DNA of 45,994 nt from Pelagibacterales bacterium SAG-MED19. Its GTDB lineage: Bacteria > Pseudomonadota > Alphaproteobacteria > Pelagibacterales > Pelagibacteraceae. The number at the start of each line of letters is the position of its first letter. Position 1 is the first letter of the stretch. Below are positions 37,321 through 45,936 of the stretch, in pieces. A program made the position numbers and the translations under genes. Location of the stretch: assembly GCA_014654035.1 (NCBI GenBank), contig JACWDQ010000009.1, positions 1 through 45,994 of the forward strand. Direction: 5' to 3'. The notes beneath the pieces are model-generated. The model did not search any database, was not told where the DNA came from, and saw nothing but the letters and a program-made list of their open reading frames with translations.

Positions 37321-38166
37321 ATGATTTTAATTGACGGAAAGAAAGCAGCTGCTGAGCTAAGGGAGGAACTTAAAAAAGAAGTTACCCAATTAAAAACAAA
37401 GTTTAATAAAGTACCAGGTTTAACTGTAATTTTAATTGGTGATATGACACCAAGTCAAATTTATGTTCGTAATAAAGAAAAATCAGCAAATGAAGTAGGT
37501 TTAAAATCTGAAGTAATCAAATACCCAGACACGATTGAAGAAAAAGTTGTTTTAGAAAAAATTGAGGAACTTAATAAAGACAAAACCGTATCTGGTATTT
37601 TAGTGCAGTTGCCACTTCCAAAACACATTGATAAACAAAAAGTAATTGAAACCATTGATCCATCCAAAGATGTTGATGGTTTTCATCCAATGAATGTAGG
37701 AAATCTTTCTTCAGGCTATGAAAGTTCAGTGCCTTGTACACCACTGGGATGTTATCTTTTAATAAAAAAAATTGAACCAAATTTGAATGGTAAAAAAGCA
37801 GTTGTGGTTGGAAGATCAAATTTAAATGGAAAACCCATGACTCAATTACTTTTGAATGAAAATTGCACTGTCACAATTACTCACTCAAGAACTAAAGATT
37901 TAAAAGCAGAATGTTTGGAAGCTGATATTATTGTGGCTGCAGTAGGTATTCCTGAGTTAGTAAAAGGTGACTGGGTTAAAAAAGATGCAATTGTAATTGA
38001 TGTTGGAATTAATAAAACCGACAAAGGTATAGTTGGTGACGTTGCTTTTGAAGAAGTATCAAAAATTGCAAAAGCTTTAACACCTGTACCCGGAGGAGTT
38101 GGTCCAATGACTATTGCTTGCTTACTTAAAAACACAATTGATTGCTTTAAAAGATCACAAAAATAG
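37321..38166 (+). CDS. folD: Methylenetetrahydrofolate dehydrogenase / cyclohydrolase
   Basis: Interconverts methylene-THF and formyl-THF, which also feeds the PurH transformylase. I chose ATG at 37321, giving ILIDGKKAAAELREEL at the start; the in-frame ATG at 37267 lies inside yggT. The substrate block is YVRNKEKSANEVG, with catalytic Lys. Then come GILVQLPLPKHI, VDGFHPMNVG, the NADP loop VVVGRSNLNGKP, and the C-terminal TPVPGGVGPMTIACL. About 281 residues. Confidence 0.97.
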   Translation: MILIDGKKAAAELREELKKEVTQLKTKFNKVPGLTVILIGDMTPSQIYVRNKEKSANEVGLKSEVIKYPDTIEEKVVLEKIEELNKDKTVSGILVQLPLPKHIDKQKVIETIDPSKDVDGFHPMNVGNLSSGYESSVPCTPLGCYLLIKKIEPNLNGKKAVVVGRSNLNGKPMTQLLLNENCTVTITHSRTKDLKAECLEADIIVAAVGIPELVKGDWVKKDAIVIDVGINKTDKGIVGDVAFEEVSKIAKALTPVPGGVGPMTIACLLKNTIDCFKRSQK

Positions 38167-38204
38167 ATTTTAAAAACGCTTATTATCTATTAAGTTAATA
38201 GGTA

Positions 38205-38882
38205 ATGATTTTCAAAATTAAAAAAAAACTTCATATACTTCATAATATTTATGTAAAGCACAAATATTTTAAAAAAAAAAAAACTTATGCAATGGATGGT
38301 GAAGATCTTGTCATAGCTGATTATTTTAAAAATAGACAAAAAGGTTTCTATGTTGATGTTGGTTGTTATCATCCAATTCATAGAAATAATACTTTTTTGT
38401 TATATAAAAAAGGTTGGAATGGAATTAATATTGATATTCATAGTTTTTCAATAGATTTGTTTAATTATTTGAGACCGAATGATTTAAATTATAATTTTGC
38501 GGTATCTGATAAAAAAGAAATAATTAATATGTATTTTCAAAAAGAATTAAGTCAATTAAGTACAATTGATTATGATCAAGCAAAAAAATCCCTACAAGGG
38601 CCAATTAAAGAAAAAAAAATACAAGCATTTTCTTTAAACGAAATATTTAAATTTTCAAATTTAGAAAATAAAAAAATTGATTTATTAGACATAGATGTTG
38701 AAGGTGCAGATTTTAAAGTTTTAAAAGGTCTTTCTTTTAAAAAAACCAATCCTGAACTGATTTGTGTGGAAATTCATGAAAAAAATTTAAAAGAGAGTGA
38801 AACTTATAAATTTCTGATTAATTTGAATTATGAATTGATTTGGTCAGGTATATTTAGTCACATATTTAGATCTAAATCTTAA
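38205..38882 (+). CDS. FkbM-family methyltransferase
   Basis: SAM-dependent methyltransferase of the FkbM type, often acting on glycans or surface polymers. Motif I is GFYVDVGCYHPIHRNNTFLLYKKGW, given in part as FYVDVGCYHP (about residues 48-57). The acidic strand is INIDIHSFS. The later DLLDIDVEGADFKVLKGL is the family hallmark. Length 225 is normal, after a basic 30-residue N-terminus. The acceptor is unknown. Confidence 0.87.
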   Translation: MIFKIKKKLHILHNIYVKHKYFKKKKTYAMDGEDLVIADYFKNRQKGFYVDVGCYHPIHRNNTFLLYKKGWNGINIDIHSFSIDLFNYLRPNDLNYNFAVSDKKEIINMYFQKELSQLSTIDYDQAKKSLQGPIKEKKIQAFSLNEIFKFSNLENKKIDLLDIDVEGADFKVLKGLSFKKTNPELICVEIHEKNLKESETYKFLINLNYELIWSGIFSHIFRSKS

Positions 38883-38912
38883 ATTAATAATTTTTTATTG
38901 TTACAGTGTTTT

Positions 38913-39116
38913 ATGAAAAAACCAAAATATCCTTATAGAATTGCAATTATTATGGCCATACTTACAATTCCTCCAATTGGTGCAACTCAATTAGGGTGGT
39001 ACCTATACGATATGCAGACAGGCTTTGATTATGGTATGATTGTTGGTACAGCTTCAGTAATATATGCAGCATGGTTAATGTATGAAAAAAACTGGAGAGA
39101 GGAGGATGAAGATTAA
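38913..39116 (+). CDS. Small membrane protein of unknown function
   Basis: About 67 residues from ATG at 38913 (TTG at 38898 is a weaker alternative). It has two hydrophobic segments, around IAIIMAILTIPPIG and GMIVGTASVIYAAWLM, then an acidic tail NWREEDED. I do not recognise a family. Followed after 3 bases by another small membrane protein, so the two are probably cotranscribed. Confidence 0.7.
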   Translation: MKKPKYPYRIAIIMAILTIPPIGATQLGWYLYDMQTGFDYGMIVGTASVIYAAWLMYEKNWREEDED

Positions 39117-39119
39117 TTA

Positions 39120-39383
39120 ATGGAAAAAATTATTTTTTTTGGACTTGTAATACCAATATTTGCTTTTGTACTTTACTTAGGTGGCAACGCTATTATGAAA
39201 GGTATGAGTGCTAAAAATGCCGACAAAGAGAATAAAAATTTAGAAAACAATGAGAATGAAAATTATTCTGAAAAAAATCAAAACCTTGGTGAAGAATTAG
39301 ATAAGTTAAATAATCTTTTAAAAGAAGGTGTTTTAACTCAAGAAGAATTTGAAAAAGCTAAAAAGAAAATTTTAGATAATTAA
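39120..39383 (+). CDS. Small membrane protein with a C-terminal SHOCT motif
   Basis: 87 residues. One N-terminal transmembrane helix (IIFFGLVIPIFAFVLYLGG) is followed by a charged Asn/Glu/Lys linker. The C-terminal LDKLNNLLKEGVLTQEEFEKAKKKIL is a SHOCT helix pair, shown in part as LLKEGVLTQEEFEKAKKKIL. SHOCT domains are short oligomerisation or recruitment motifs. The partner is unknown. Its stop overlaps the convergent metallo-hydrolase by 4 bases. Confidence 0.83.
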   Translation: MEKIIFFGLVIPIFAFVLYLGGNAIMKGMSAKNADKENKNLENNENENYSEKNQNLGEELDKLNNLLKEGVLTQEEFEKAKKKILDN

Positions 39384-40447
39384 TTATAATTTAATAATTT
39401 TTTAAGAGAATTTATTTCCCCAATTTTAAAAACAATCGCATCATCTTTTTTAAATCCATATTTTTCTGCACTCGCTTTAAATCTAATGGGTGGTTCCATT
39501 ATAGGCTCCAAAGATAAAACAAATGTTCCCCAATGAGTTCCTAAAACTTTTTTACTTTTCAAATCTTGAGCTATCTGCAAAGCTTCTTCAGGAGTAGTGT
39601 GATAAATTGATTTTTCAAACATAGGCCTAAAATCGTAGGCCCCAATATTAATCATTGATAAATCAATTGGACCATATTTTTCACCAAGGTCTTTGTAAAT
39701 ACTTCCGAAACCTGTATCGCAAGCAAATAATATTTTTTTATTTTTGTATTCAATTAAAAAATTTCCCCAAAGAGTTTTATTAGTATCAGTTAAACTTCTT
39801 TTAGACCAATGAACAGCTGGTAATAATGTTATTTTAAGATCATTATTGACCTTAATTGATTCATACCAATCCATTTCATTTACATCTTTGTATCTTTTAA
39901 AATATTTTCCTAATTTTAGAGGAAGTAATACTTTTGAATCTTTATAAGGAAATTTCCTAATAGTAGACATATCTTGATGGTCATAATGATTGTGAGTTAA
40001 TAAAAAAACATCTGTCTTAGGAATTTCATTAAGTTTTAAAGCTGGCTCGGTAAATCTGTCTGGTCCAAAGATTAGTGGACCTGCATTTTTTGAAAATACT
40101 GGATCAGTAATTATTGTAGTATCTCCTAATTTAATTAAAAAAGTGGCATGACCTATCCAGGCTATATAATCATCATTTTTAAACTTTTCTAAATCAGCCC
40201 TTACTTTATCTTTATCGACAACGTGTTCTTTTGGAACAGTCATGTCTATTTTTTTCTTCTCCTGAGAAAATTGTCTGTAAGAAAATTTTACTTTATCTGA
40301 TCTTACGGGTGATCCTTCTGGGTTTCTAAAAGTTCCATCAGGTAAGTGGTGATAAGGTTTTTTTTCCATAGCAAGACCAATAGAGTTATACGAAGTTATC
40401 CCAATTAAAAAACATAAAATTTTAATTAATTTTTTTCCATTAACCAC
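39380..40447 (-). CDS. Exported metallo-beta-lactamase-fold hydrolase (UlaG / NAPE-PLD-like)
   Basis: The zinc motif VFLLTHNHYDHQDMST carries HxHxDH. WIGHATFLIKLGDTTIITDPVFS is the typical N-terminal strand pair, given in part as WIGHATFLIKLG. The later metal ligands fall in LLPAVHWSKRSLTD, FACDTGFG and VLGTHWGTF. A hydrophobic N-terminus (LIKILCFLIGITSYNSIGLA) suggests export or anchoring. This matches the NAPE-phospholipase-D-like branch, but the substrate is unknown. Overlaps the upstream sugar dehydrogenase by 22 bases. Confidence 0.87.
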   Translation of the reverse strand: MVNGKKLIKILCFLIGITSYNSIGLAMEKKPYHHLPDGTFRNPEGSPVRSDKVKFSYRQFSQEKKKIDMTVPKEHVVDKDKVRADLEKFKNDDYIAWIGHATFLIKLGDTTIITDPVFSKNAGPLIFGPDRFTEPALKLNEIPKTDVFLLTHNHYDHQDMSTIRKFPYKDSKVLLPLKLGKYFKRYKDVNEMDWYESIKVNNDLKITLLPAVHWSKRSLTDTNKTLWGNFLIEYKNKKILFACDTGFGSIYKDLGEKYGPIDLSMINIGAYDFRPMFEKSIYHTTPEEALQIAQDLKSKKVLGTHWGTFVLSLEPIMEPPIRFKASAEKYGFKKDDAIVFKIGEINSLKKLLNYN

Positions 40448-41490
40448 AAACTATCTCCTGCTAAAAAATAAATTTTCCCATTATTTGGATGGACTTGAAT
40501 ATCTCTTATTCTTCCAATTTCATCTTTAAAAATAACCTCTTCTTTTATGCTAGATGTATTTTTAAAAACTAATTTTCTTAAAGATTTATCTTTTAGAGAT
40601 GTTATTAAGGCATGACCATTCCATTCTTTAAATTCATCACCTTTGTAAATAGTTATTGCACTTGTTGCAATAGAGGGCACCCAATAATGTATTGCTTTTG
40701 TAAAACCAGGTTTCCATTTAGGTCCTATTGGAATACCTGAATAATTTTTTCCACCCCAACCTAATATTTTCCATCCATAGTTTTCTCCTTTTTTAACCTC
40801 ACCAAACCAATCACCTCCTTTTGCTCCATGATTGCTCATGTAAATTTTTCCATCAAATTTTGAAAATGTTAGGCCTTGGGGATTTCTAATTCCAATTTGA
40901 TAAATTTCTGGTAACCAATCTGGTTTATCTTTAAACTTGGGATTATCTTTTGGAATACTTCCATCTAAATTAATTCTAATAATACTGCCTGGATGCTTAG
41001 TTGGATCTTGCGCGATCATTCCTTTTCCTCTTTCTCCAGCAGATGCAAATAGATAATTATCTTTAATCGCTAACCTTGAACCAAAATGATATCCAGAGTC
41101 GATTGGGGGCTCAGCTTGAAAAATATTCTTAAAATTTAATTCATTTTTTTTAAATTTAGCCTTTGCAACTGAAGTACTTGACTTCCAATCACCTCTATTT
41201 TCTGAATAAGAAATATAGATAAAGTTATCTTTATATAGAACATCTAATAACCCACCTTGTCCATGTTCTAAATAATTTAAATTATGCTCTACATCAGAAA
41301 TTTTTTGTGAGTTAATATCAATAATTTTTATTTTACCACTTTTTTCAGTAATTATTAATTCATTATCTTTTATAAATGAAGAGCCCCATGGTTCATTTAA
41401 TTTTACTATTTTTTTAAATTTATAATTTTGAGAAAAAGAATTTGTAGAAAAAATTAAAAAGAAAAATAGTAAAATTAAATATCTTTTCAC
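40426..41490 (-). CDS. PQQ-dependent sugar dehydrogenase-like protein (YliI/GdhB type)
   Basis: Six-bladed propeller of the soluble aldose sugar dehydrogenase family, using PQQ. The start LNEPWGSSFIKDNELIITEKSGKI is given in part as NEPWGSSFI; LEHGQGGLLDV, YHFGSRLAIKD, and IYQIGIRNPQGLTF follow, the last with the conserved Arg. I prefer GTG at 41490, which gives the signal peptide KRYLILLFFFLIFSTNSFS. An ATG at 41520 would place 10 hydrophilic residues before it, inside the SDR gene. About 354 residues. Periplasmic. No PQQ synthesis gene is visible here. Confidence 0.87.
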   Translation of the reverse strand: MKRYLILLFFFLIFSTNSFSQNYKFKKIVKLNEPWGSSFIKDNELIITEKSGKIKIIDINSQKISDVEHNLNYLEHGQGGLLDVLYKDNFIYISYSENRGDWKSSTSVAKAKFKKNELNFKNIFQAEPPIDSGYHFGSRLAIKDNYLFASAGERGKGMIAQDPTKHPGSIIRINLDGSIPKDNPKFKDKPDWLPEIYQIGIRNPQGLTFSKFDGKIYMSNHGAKGGDWFGEVKKGENYGWKILGWGGKNYSGIPIGPKWKPGFTKAIHYWVPSIATSAITIYKGDEFKEWNGHALITSLKDKSLRKLVFKNTSSIKEEVIFKDEIGRIRDIQVHPNNGKIYFLAGDSLWLMEKN

Positions 41491-41491
41491 T

Positions 41492-42202
41492 TTAAGAAAG
41501 TTTTGATCTTCCACCATCAACAGCTATAATTTGACCGGTCATCCATGAACTATCTTCAGTCATTAGAAATTTTGCTAAAGCCGCCGAGTCTTTTCCTTCG
41601 CCCAGTCTTTTTAAGGGGTGAGCTTTTGCGATACCATCTGCCAAAGCTTTATTTTTTAACATCGGTTCAGCTATTTTTGAATTTGTTAAACTTGGAGCAA
41701 CGCAATTAACTCTAATGTTAGGAGCAAATTCAGCAGCTAAAGATACAGTTAAACCTTCAATAGCAGCTTTTGCTGATGCGATTATTGCATGATTAGTAAA
41801 TCCCCTTTGAGCTGCAACTGTTGAGAATAAAACTATTGAACCTTTATTTTTTTTTAAACTTTCTTGATACCCCTTAATTACTTCAACTGCCGAATAAAGA
41901 TTTAGCTTCATACATTTATTGAAATCTTGTTCGGTAACCATCTTTAAAGGTTTTAAATCTATTGAGCCAACACAATAAGCTATCCCATTTATTTCTGAAA
42001 TATCATTTTTAACTTTCTCAATAAATCCGTCTTTCAAAACATCTGCTACAGTAGAAGTACAACCAAGTTTTTCTGAAATATTTTTAAGCTCCGATTCATT
42101 CCTTCCAACTAAATGAACATCATTTCCTGAATTTATTAGTTGTTCAGCTAAGCTTGATCCGATTGAACCTGTCGCACCAAAAATAAGATATTTTTCTGAC
42201 AT
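41492..42202 (-). CDS. Short-chain dehydrogenase/reductase-like protein lacking the catalytic Tyr
   Basis: Rossmann SDR fold of 236 residues. The cofactor loop is IFGATGSIGSSLAEQL at 7-22. The NAG-type strand is replaced by AYCVGSIDLKP. Ser127 lies in VLFSTVAAQRG. The active-site Lys145 is in IIASAKAAIEG, but the residue four before it is Ile141 where YxxxK is expected. The C-terminus WMTGQIIAVDGGRS is classical. Divergent from the photolyase gene across 27 bases, an arrangement I associate with photolyase clusters. It may reduce by another residue or bind cofactor without catalysis. Confidence 0.88.
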   Translation of the reverse strand: MSEKYLIFGATGSIGSSLAEQLINSGNDVHLVGRNESELKNISEKLGCTSTVADVLKDGFIEKVKNDISEINGIAYCVGSIDLKPLKMVTEQDFNKCMKLNLYSAVEVIKGYQESLKKNKGSIVLFSTVAAQRGFTNHAIIASAKAAIEGLTVSLAAEFAPNIRVNCVAPSLTNSKIAEPMLKNKALADGIAKAHPLKRLGEGKDSAALAKFLMTEDSSWMTGQIIAVDGGRSKLS

Positions 42203-42229
42203 AAAATTTTTTATTAGTTATATTTAGTT

Positions 42230-43720
42230 ATGAAGTTATTTTTTATACTTGGTAATCAATTATTTCCATTAAAATACATCGACCGCTTCAAAAAGGACCA
42301 TTCATTTTTTATGGCGGAAGACAATGGTTTATGTACTTATGAAAAACATCATAAGCAGAAAATACTATTATTCTTATCTTCCATGCGATCTTATGCAGAT
42401 AAACTCAAAAAGAATAAATTTAAATTAGAATACACAAAAATTGAGGATAAAGAATTTAAAGATGATTACCTTAAAAAATTAAAAAAGATTATTAATTTAA
42501 AAAAAATTAAAGAGATTACTAGTTTTGAAATCGAAGATAAGTTTTTTGAAAAAAAAATTTCTCAATTTTTAAAAAAAGAAAAAATTAATTGGAATGTTAT
42601 TCAAACTCCTATGTTTTTAAACTCAAGAGGTGAATTCAAAAATTACTTAAGAAAATCAAAAAAACCTTTTATGGCAACGTTTTACAAAGATGTTCGAAAA
42701 AAATCAGGAATATTGATAGGTGCTGATGGAAATCCAATTGGAGGAAAGTGGAGCTTTGATGAGGATAATAGGAATAAATTGCCAAAGGATATTTCAATAC
42801 CAAAATTTCCTAAAATTTACGAGACCAATCATACAAAAAAATTAAAGCCCGTTGTTGAAAAATTATTTAAAGATCACCCAGGTAGTACGGAGAACTTTTG
42901 GTTAGCAACAGAATTTGATGAAGTAGTTAAACTTTTGAACTTTTTTATAAAAGAAAAATCAAATTTGTTTGGTGATTATGAAGATGCAGTAAATCAAAAA
43001 GACAACATTTTATTTCATAGTGCTTTAAGTCCTTATATCAATTTAGGTTTAATAACACCTGAATTTATTATTCAAAGAGTTTTAGATTTTCATAAAAAAA
43101 ATAAAATAAGAATGAACTCTTTAGAAGGTTACATTCGCCAGGTAATTGGTTGGAGAGAGTTTATGAGAGGGATTTATCAAAGTTATTCAGATGGGATGGA
43201 AACAAAAAATTTTTTTAAACAAAATAGAAAAATGAAAAAATCTTGGTACGATGGAACAACAGGTTTGCCACCATTAGATTATGCAATCAAGAATGCATTA
43301 AACCATGGTTGGTCTCATCATATTGAAAGACTAATGATTTTATCTAACATTATGAACCTTTGCGAAATTAAACCAAACGTAGTTTACAAATGGTTTATGG
43401 AAATGTTTGTAGACTCTTCTGACTGGGTAATGGTACCAAATGTTTATGGCATGGGATTATTCAGTGATGGTGGAATATTTGCAACCAAACCTTACATCTG
43501 CGGATCTGCTTATTTTATGAAAATGATGGATTTTAAAAAAGGAGAGTGGTGTAATACAATGGATGGTCTTTATTGGAGATTTATAGATAGGAATAGAAAA
43601 TTTTTTTTAACCAATCCTAGACTATCAATGATGGTAAGAATTTTTGATAAAATGAAAACAGATAGAAAAAAATTAATTTTATCTGAGGCTGATAAATTTA
43701 TTAAACAAAATACAATTTGA
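42230..43720 (+). CDS. PhrB-like photolyase/cryptochrome (PF04244 group)
   Basis: Resembles prokaryotic (6-4) photolyases of the FeS-BCP group. The N-terminal alpha/beta antenna domain starts FFILGNQLFPLKYID. The FAD domain has YIRQVIGWREFMRGIYQ (about 301-317), WSHHIERLMILSNIMNL, and SSDWVMVPNVYGMG. The C-terminus CNTMDGLYWRFIDRN aligns with the usual CPFN-LYW block. Cys are seen at 378, 424 and 441, but the CxxC pair expected between 430 and 441 is absent, so a four-Cys Fe-S site looks incomplete. 496 residues. Its last base is shared with the DUF2256 start. Confidence 0.88.
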   Translation: MKLFFILGNQLFPLKYIDRFKKDHSFFMAEDNGLCTYEKHHKQKILLFLSSMRSYADKLKKNKFKLEYTKIEDKEFKDDYLKKLKKIINLKKIKEITSFEIEDKFFEKKISQFLKKEKINWNVIQTPMFLNSRGEFKNYLRKSKKPFMATFYKDVRKKSGILIGADGNPIGGKWSFDEDNRNKLPKDISIPKFPKIYETNHTKKLKPVVEKLFKDHPGSTENFWLATEFDEVVKLLNFFIKEKSNLFGDYEDAVNQKDNILFHSALSPYINLGLITPEFIIQRVLDFHKKNKIRMNSLEGYIRQVIGWREFMRGIYQSYSDGMETKNFFKQNRKMKKSWYDGTTGLPPLDYAIKNALNHGWSHHIERLMILSNIMNLCEIKPNVVYKWFMEMFVDSSDWVMVPNVYGMGLFSDGGIFATKPYICGSAYFMKMMDFKKGEWCNTMDGLYWRFIDRNRKFFLTNPRLSMMVRIFDKMKTDRKKLILSEADKFIKQNTI

Positions 43721-43848
43721 TGAGAAAAGAAAATTTACCATTTAAAACCTGTCCAGTTTGTAAAAGACCTTTTGTTTGGCGAAAAAAATGGAAGCTAAAT
43801 TGGGATAGAGTAAAATATTGTTCTAAGAAGTGTTCTAAGCTAAGCTAA
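43720..43848 (+). CDS. DUF2256 zinc-ribbon-like mini-protein
   Basis: 42 residues. ATG overlaps the photolyase stop as TGATG. The sequence has TCPVCKRPFVWRKKW and then VKYCSKKCSKL, with two Cys pairs that could hold zinc, matching DUF2256. These proteins are commonly encoded next to PhrB-type photolyases. Function is unknown. Confidence 0.9.
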   Translation: MRKENLPFKTCPVCKRPFVWRKKWKLNWDRVKYCSKKCSKLS

Positions 43849-43853
43849 TTTTA

Positions 43854-44573
43854 GTGAACATAATTGTATTACAACATATTAAAATTGAAGACCCTGGTTA
43901 CATTAAAGACTTAATGTTAGCTGATAGTGTTAAGCTAACCACAATTGAGCTCGACGAAGGTGAAAAAATTCCAAATGATTTAAGTAAATTTGATGGAATG
44001 TTTTGTATGGGTGGTCCAATGGATACGTTTATGGAAAAAGATTATCCTTGGTTAATTGAGGAAAAAAAAGCAATCAAAGAATTTGTTATTAATTTAAAAA
44101 AACCTTATTTGGGTTTTTGTTTGGGGTGTCAGTTGTTAGGTGAAGTTATTGGTGGCAAAGTAGTTAAATCTCAACCGGCAGAAATAGGAATTATGGATAT
44201 TAATTTTTCTAAAGAAAAAGATATTGATAATTTATTTTCCAAATTTCCAAATAAAATAAAAAGTTTGCAATGGCACTCTTATGAGGTCGAAGGAATTGAG
44301 AATAATAATGATGTAACTTTGTTAGCTTCATCACCAGTTACCAAATATCAAATCTTTAAATATCAAAATCATGCTTATGGTATTCAGTTTCATATTGAAA
44401 TTAAAGATACAACAGTTAATGAGTGGGGATGTGTACCAGAGTATAAAAAGGCTCTTGAAGATCAATTAGGAGAAGGAGCATTAGAAAAATTTGATAATGC
44501 TGCAAAAAATAATATGAATGATATGAATAATTATTCTAAAATTCTTTATGAGAATTTTAAAAAAATATTATGA
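43854..44573 (+). CDS. Class I glutamine amidotransferase (GMP-synthase-like)
   Basis: Stand-alone type 1 amidotransferase of 239 residues from GTG at 43854; no upstream ATG fits. The nucleophile is Cys89 in YLGFCLGCQLLGE. The His-Glu pair is in GIQFHIEIK. The N-terminal FCMGGPMDTF is the usual strand and loop. The C-terminus extends beyond the fold as a Lys/Asn-rich tail. No synthetase partner is encoded next to it, so the nitrogen acceptor is unknown. Shares 4 bases with the following membrane protein gene. Confidence 0.87.
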   Translation: MNIIVLQHIKIEDPGYIKDLMLADSVKLTTIELDEGEKIPNDLSKFDGMFCMGGPMDTFMEKDYPWLIEEKKAIKEFVINLKKPYLGFCLGCQLLGEVIGGKVVKSQPAEIGIMDINFSKEKDIDNLFSKFPNKIKSLQWHSYEVEGIENNNDVTLLASSPVTKYQIFKYQNHAYGIQFHIEIKDTTVNEWGCVPEYKKALEDQLGEGALEKFDNAAKNNMNDMNNYSKILYENFKKIL

Positions 44574-44791
44574 ACAATAAAATTTTTGAATGGACAGGGG
44601 TTATTACAGCCATATTGTACTCTTTATTTGTTGCATTAAATGTTGGAATAGAATTTTTTGGTTTTTGTTTATTATTATTATCAGCAATTCTAATTGGAAT
44701 TTGGGCCTATAGGGGGGGTCACAAAGGAATATTATTATTACAATTTTTTTATGCGACAGCTGGAATTATTGGAATGGTTAGGTGGTTCTAA
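44570..44791 (+). CDS. Small PnuC-like membrane protein
   Basis: 73 residues with three hydrophobic segments. The start EWTGVITAILYSLFVALNVG and the end ATAGIIGMVRWF resemble short proteins related to the NMN transporter PnuC, but the protein is far shorter than PnuC. Transport has not been shown for these. Coupled to the amidotransferase by an ATGA overlap and overlapping the convergent photolyase gene by 4 bases. Confidence 0.7.
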   Translation: MNNKIFEWTGVITAILYSLFVALNVGIEFFGFCLLLLSAILIGIWAYRGGHKGILLLQFFYATAGIIGMVRWF

Positions 44792-45931
44792 TTAAAAGTT
44801 GTAATTATTTTTGGAATATAGTTTTTAAAATTGAAAAAACCTTTATTACAATATTGCCAAGAAAATTGATCTAATTTCCTATAAAGAAATTCTATTTTTA
44901 AATTGTTTGAATTTATAAAATCTAGGTTTTCACCAACTGTTGGATATAAACCATAAGAAGTTTCATTAATACTTTGTATTTCACTTAAATCTATAATTTC
45001 AGAATTGATTGATTTTTCTTCTAATCTCTTTTTTTGATCTTCAATTAATTGAGACTTAAATTTTATTAATTTTTCACTGAGCTTTATGGTTCGGTTCTCA
45101 TTTTTGTTAGAAATTAAAAAAATTTTTTTTAAATTTTTGATCTTTAAAGTCACCTATTTCAAAAGATAAATTATTCTCAAAAATATAAAGATTTTTTTCT
45201 TCAAGATTTTGTGGGTTGCTAAATTCTAATTTTGATGCAGCATAAGTTTTATTGCTTGTTTTTGGAGGAGCATTTTCATTAAGCTTGATATTGCTAAATC
45301 TGTTATTTGTAAATTTTTTAATATTCCATTCACTAGCTAAATAATTTTTCCCTTGTGTTTGAATTCCAGCGACCCATCTCCATCCCAATGTATTGGTTGC
45401 AGCATCTCCATCGTATAAATGTTTCATAAAAAATTCAGCCCCTAATTGCCATGGTAGTTCTAAAGTAAAAACCCAAATACTTGCAAACCACATTCTTGCA
45501 TGATTATGTAAGTAATTGTTTTCTTTTAATTCATTTACCCATTCATTAAAGCTCTCTATATTTGTATTTCCTTCAATAGCTTTTTTATAACCAGCATCAT
45601 CTTTAAATTCTTCTCGAATTTTTTTTAATTCGTTTAAATAATCTGTCCAAACAGCTGGTCTTAATTCCAACCAACCTTTCCAATATGTTCTCCATAAAAC
45701 CTCTTGAATGAATTTTTCATTTTTTGAAAATGAAAATTTATTTAATGATTTTTTAATAACTTCTAACTCAGAAATTATTCCATGAGTAATGTAAGGTGAA
45801 AGGCATGAAATATTTGATCTATTATTCGGACCATAATCAAAATTTCTTAACCTAGAATATTCAAATAAATTTTGGTCTACAAATCTATTAAGATTTTCGA
45901 TAGCCGAAGCTCTTGACGTTCCAAAATTCAT
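44788..45931 (-). CDS. Photolyase FAD-domain protein with a C-terminal extra domain, frameshifted
   Basis: The protein starts directly with the FAD-binding domain of photolyases. Blocks are SRASAIENLNRFVDQ, LSPYITHGIISE, EVLWRTYWKGWLELRP, NNYLHNHARMWFASIW, and the FAD core LYDGDAATNTLGWRWVAG. From residue 225 a different region follows. The frame then stops after an A8T7 stretch at 45116-45130. Removing one base restores FKKIFLISNKNENR and continues to NKGFFNFKNYIPKII, giving 380 residues. This resembles alphaproteobacterial proteins in which an alpha/beta domain follows the FAD domain. Repair function is inferred. Confidence 0.83.
45260..45290. repeat. 31-base direct repeat shared with the window end (copy 1)
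   Basis: Identical at 30 of 31 bases to 45964-45994; the one difference is synonymous (AAG versus AAA for Lys). Encodes IKLNENAPPK within the photolyase. The second copy runs into the window edge, so the true repeat may be longer. Confidence 0.85.
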
Positions 45932-45936
45932 TAAGA

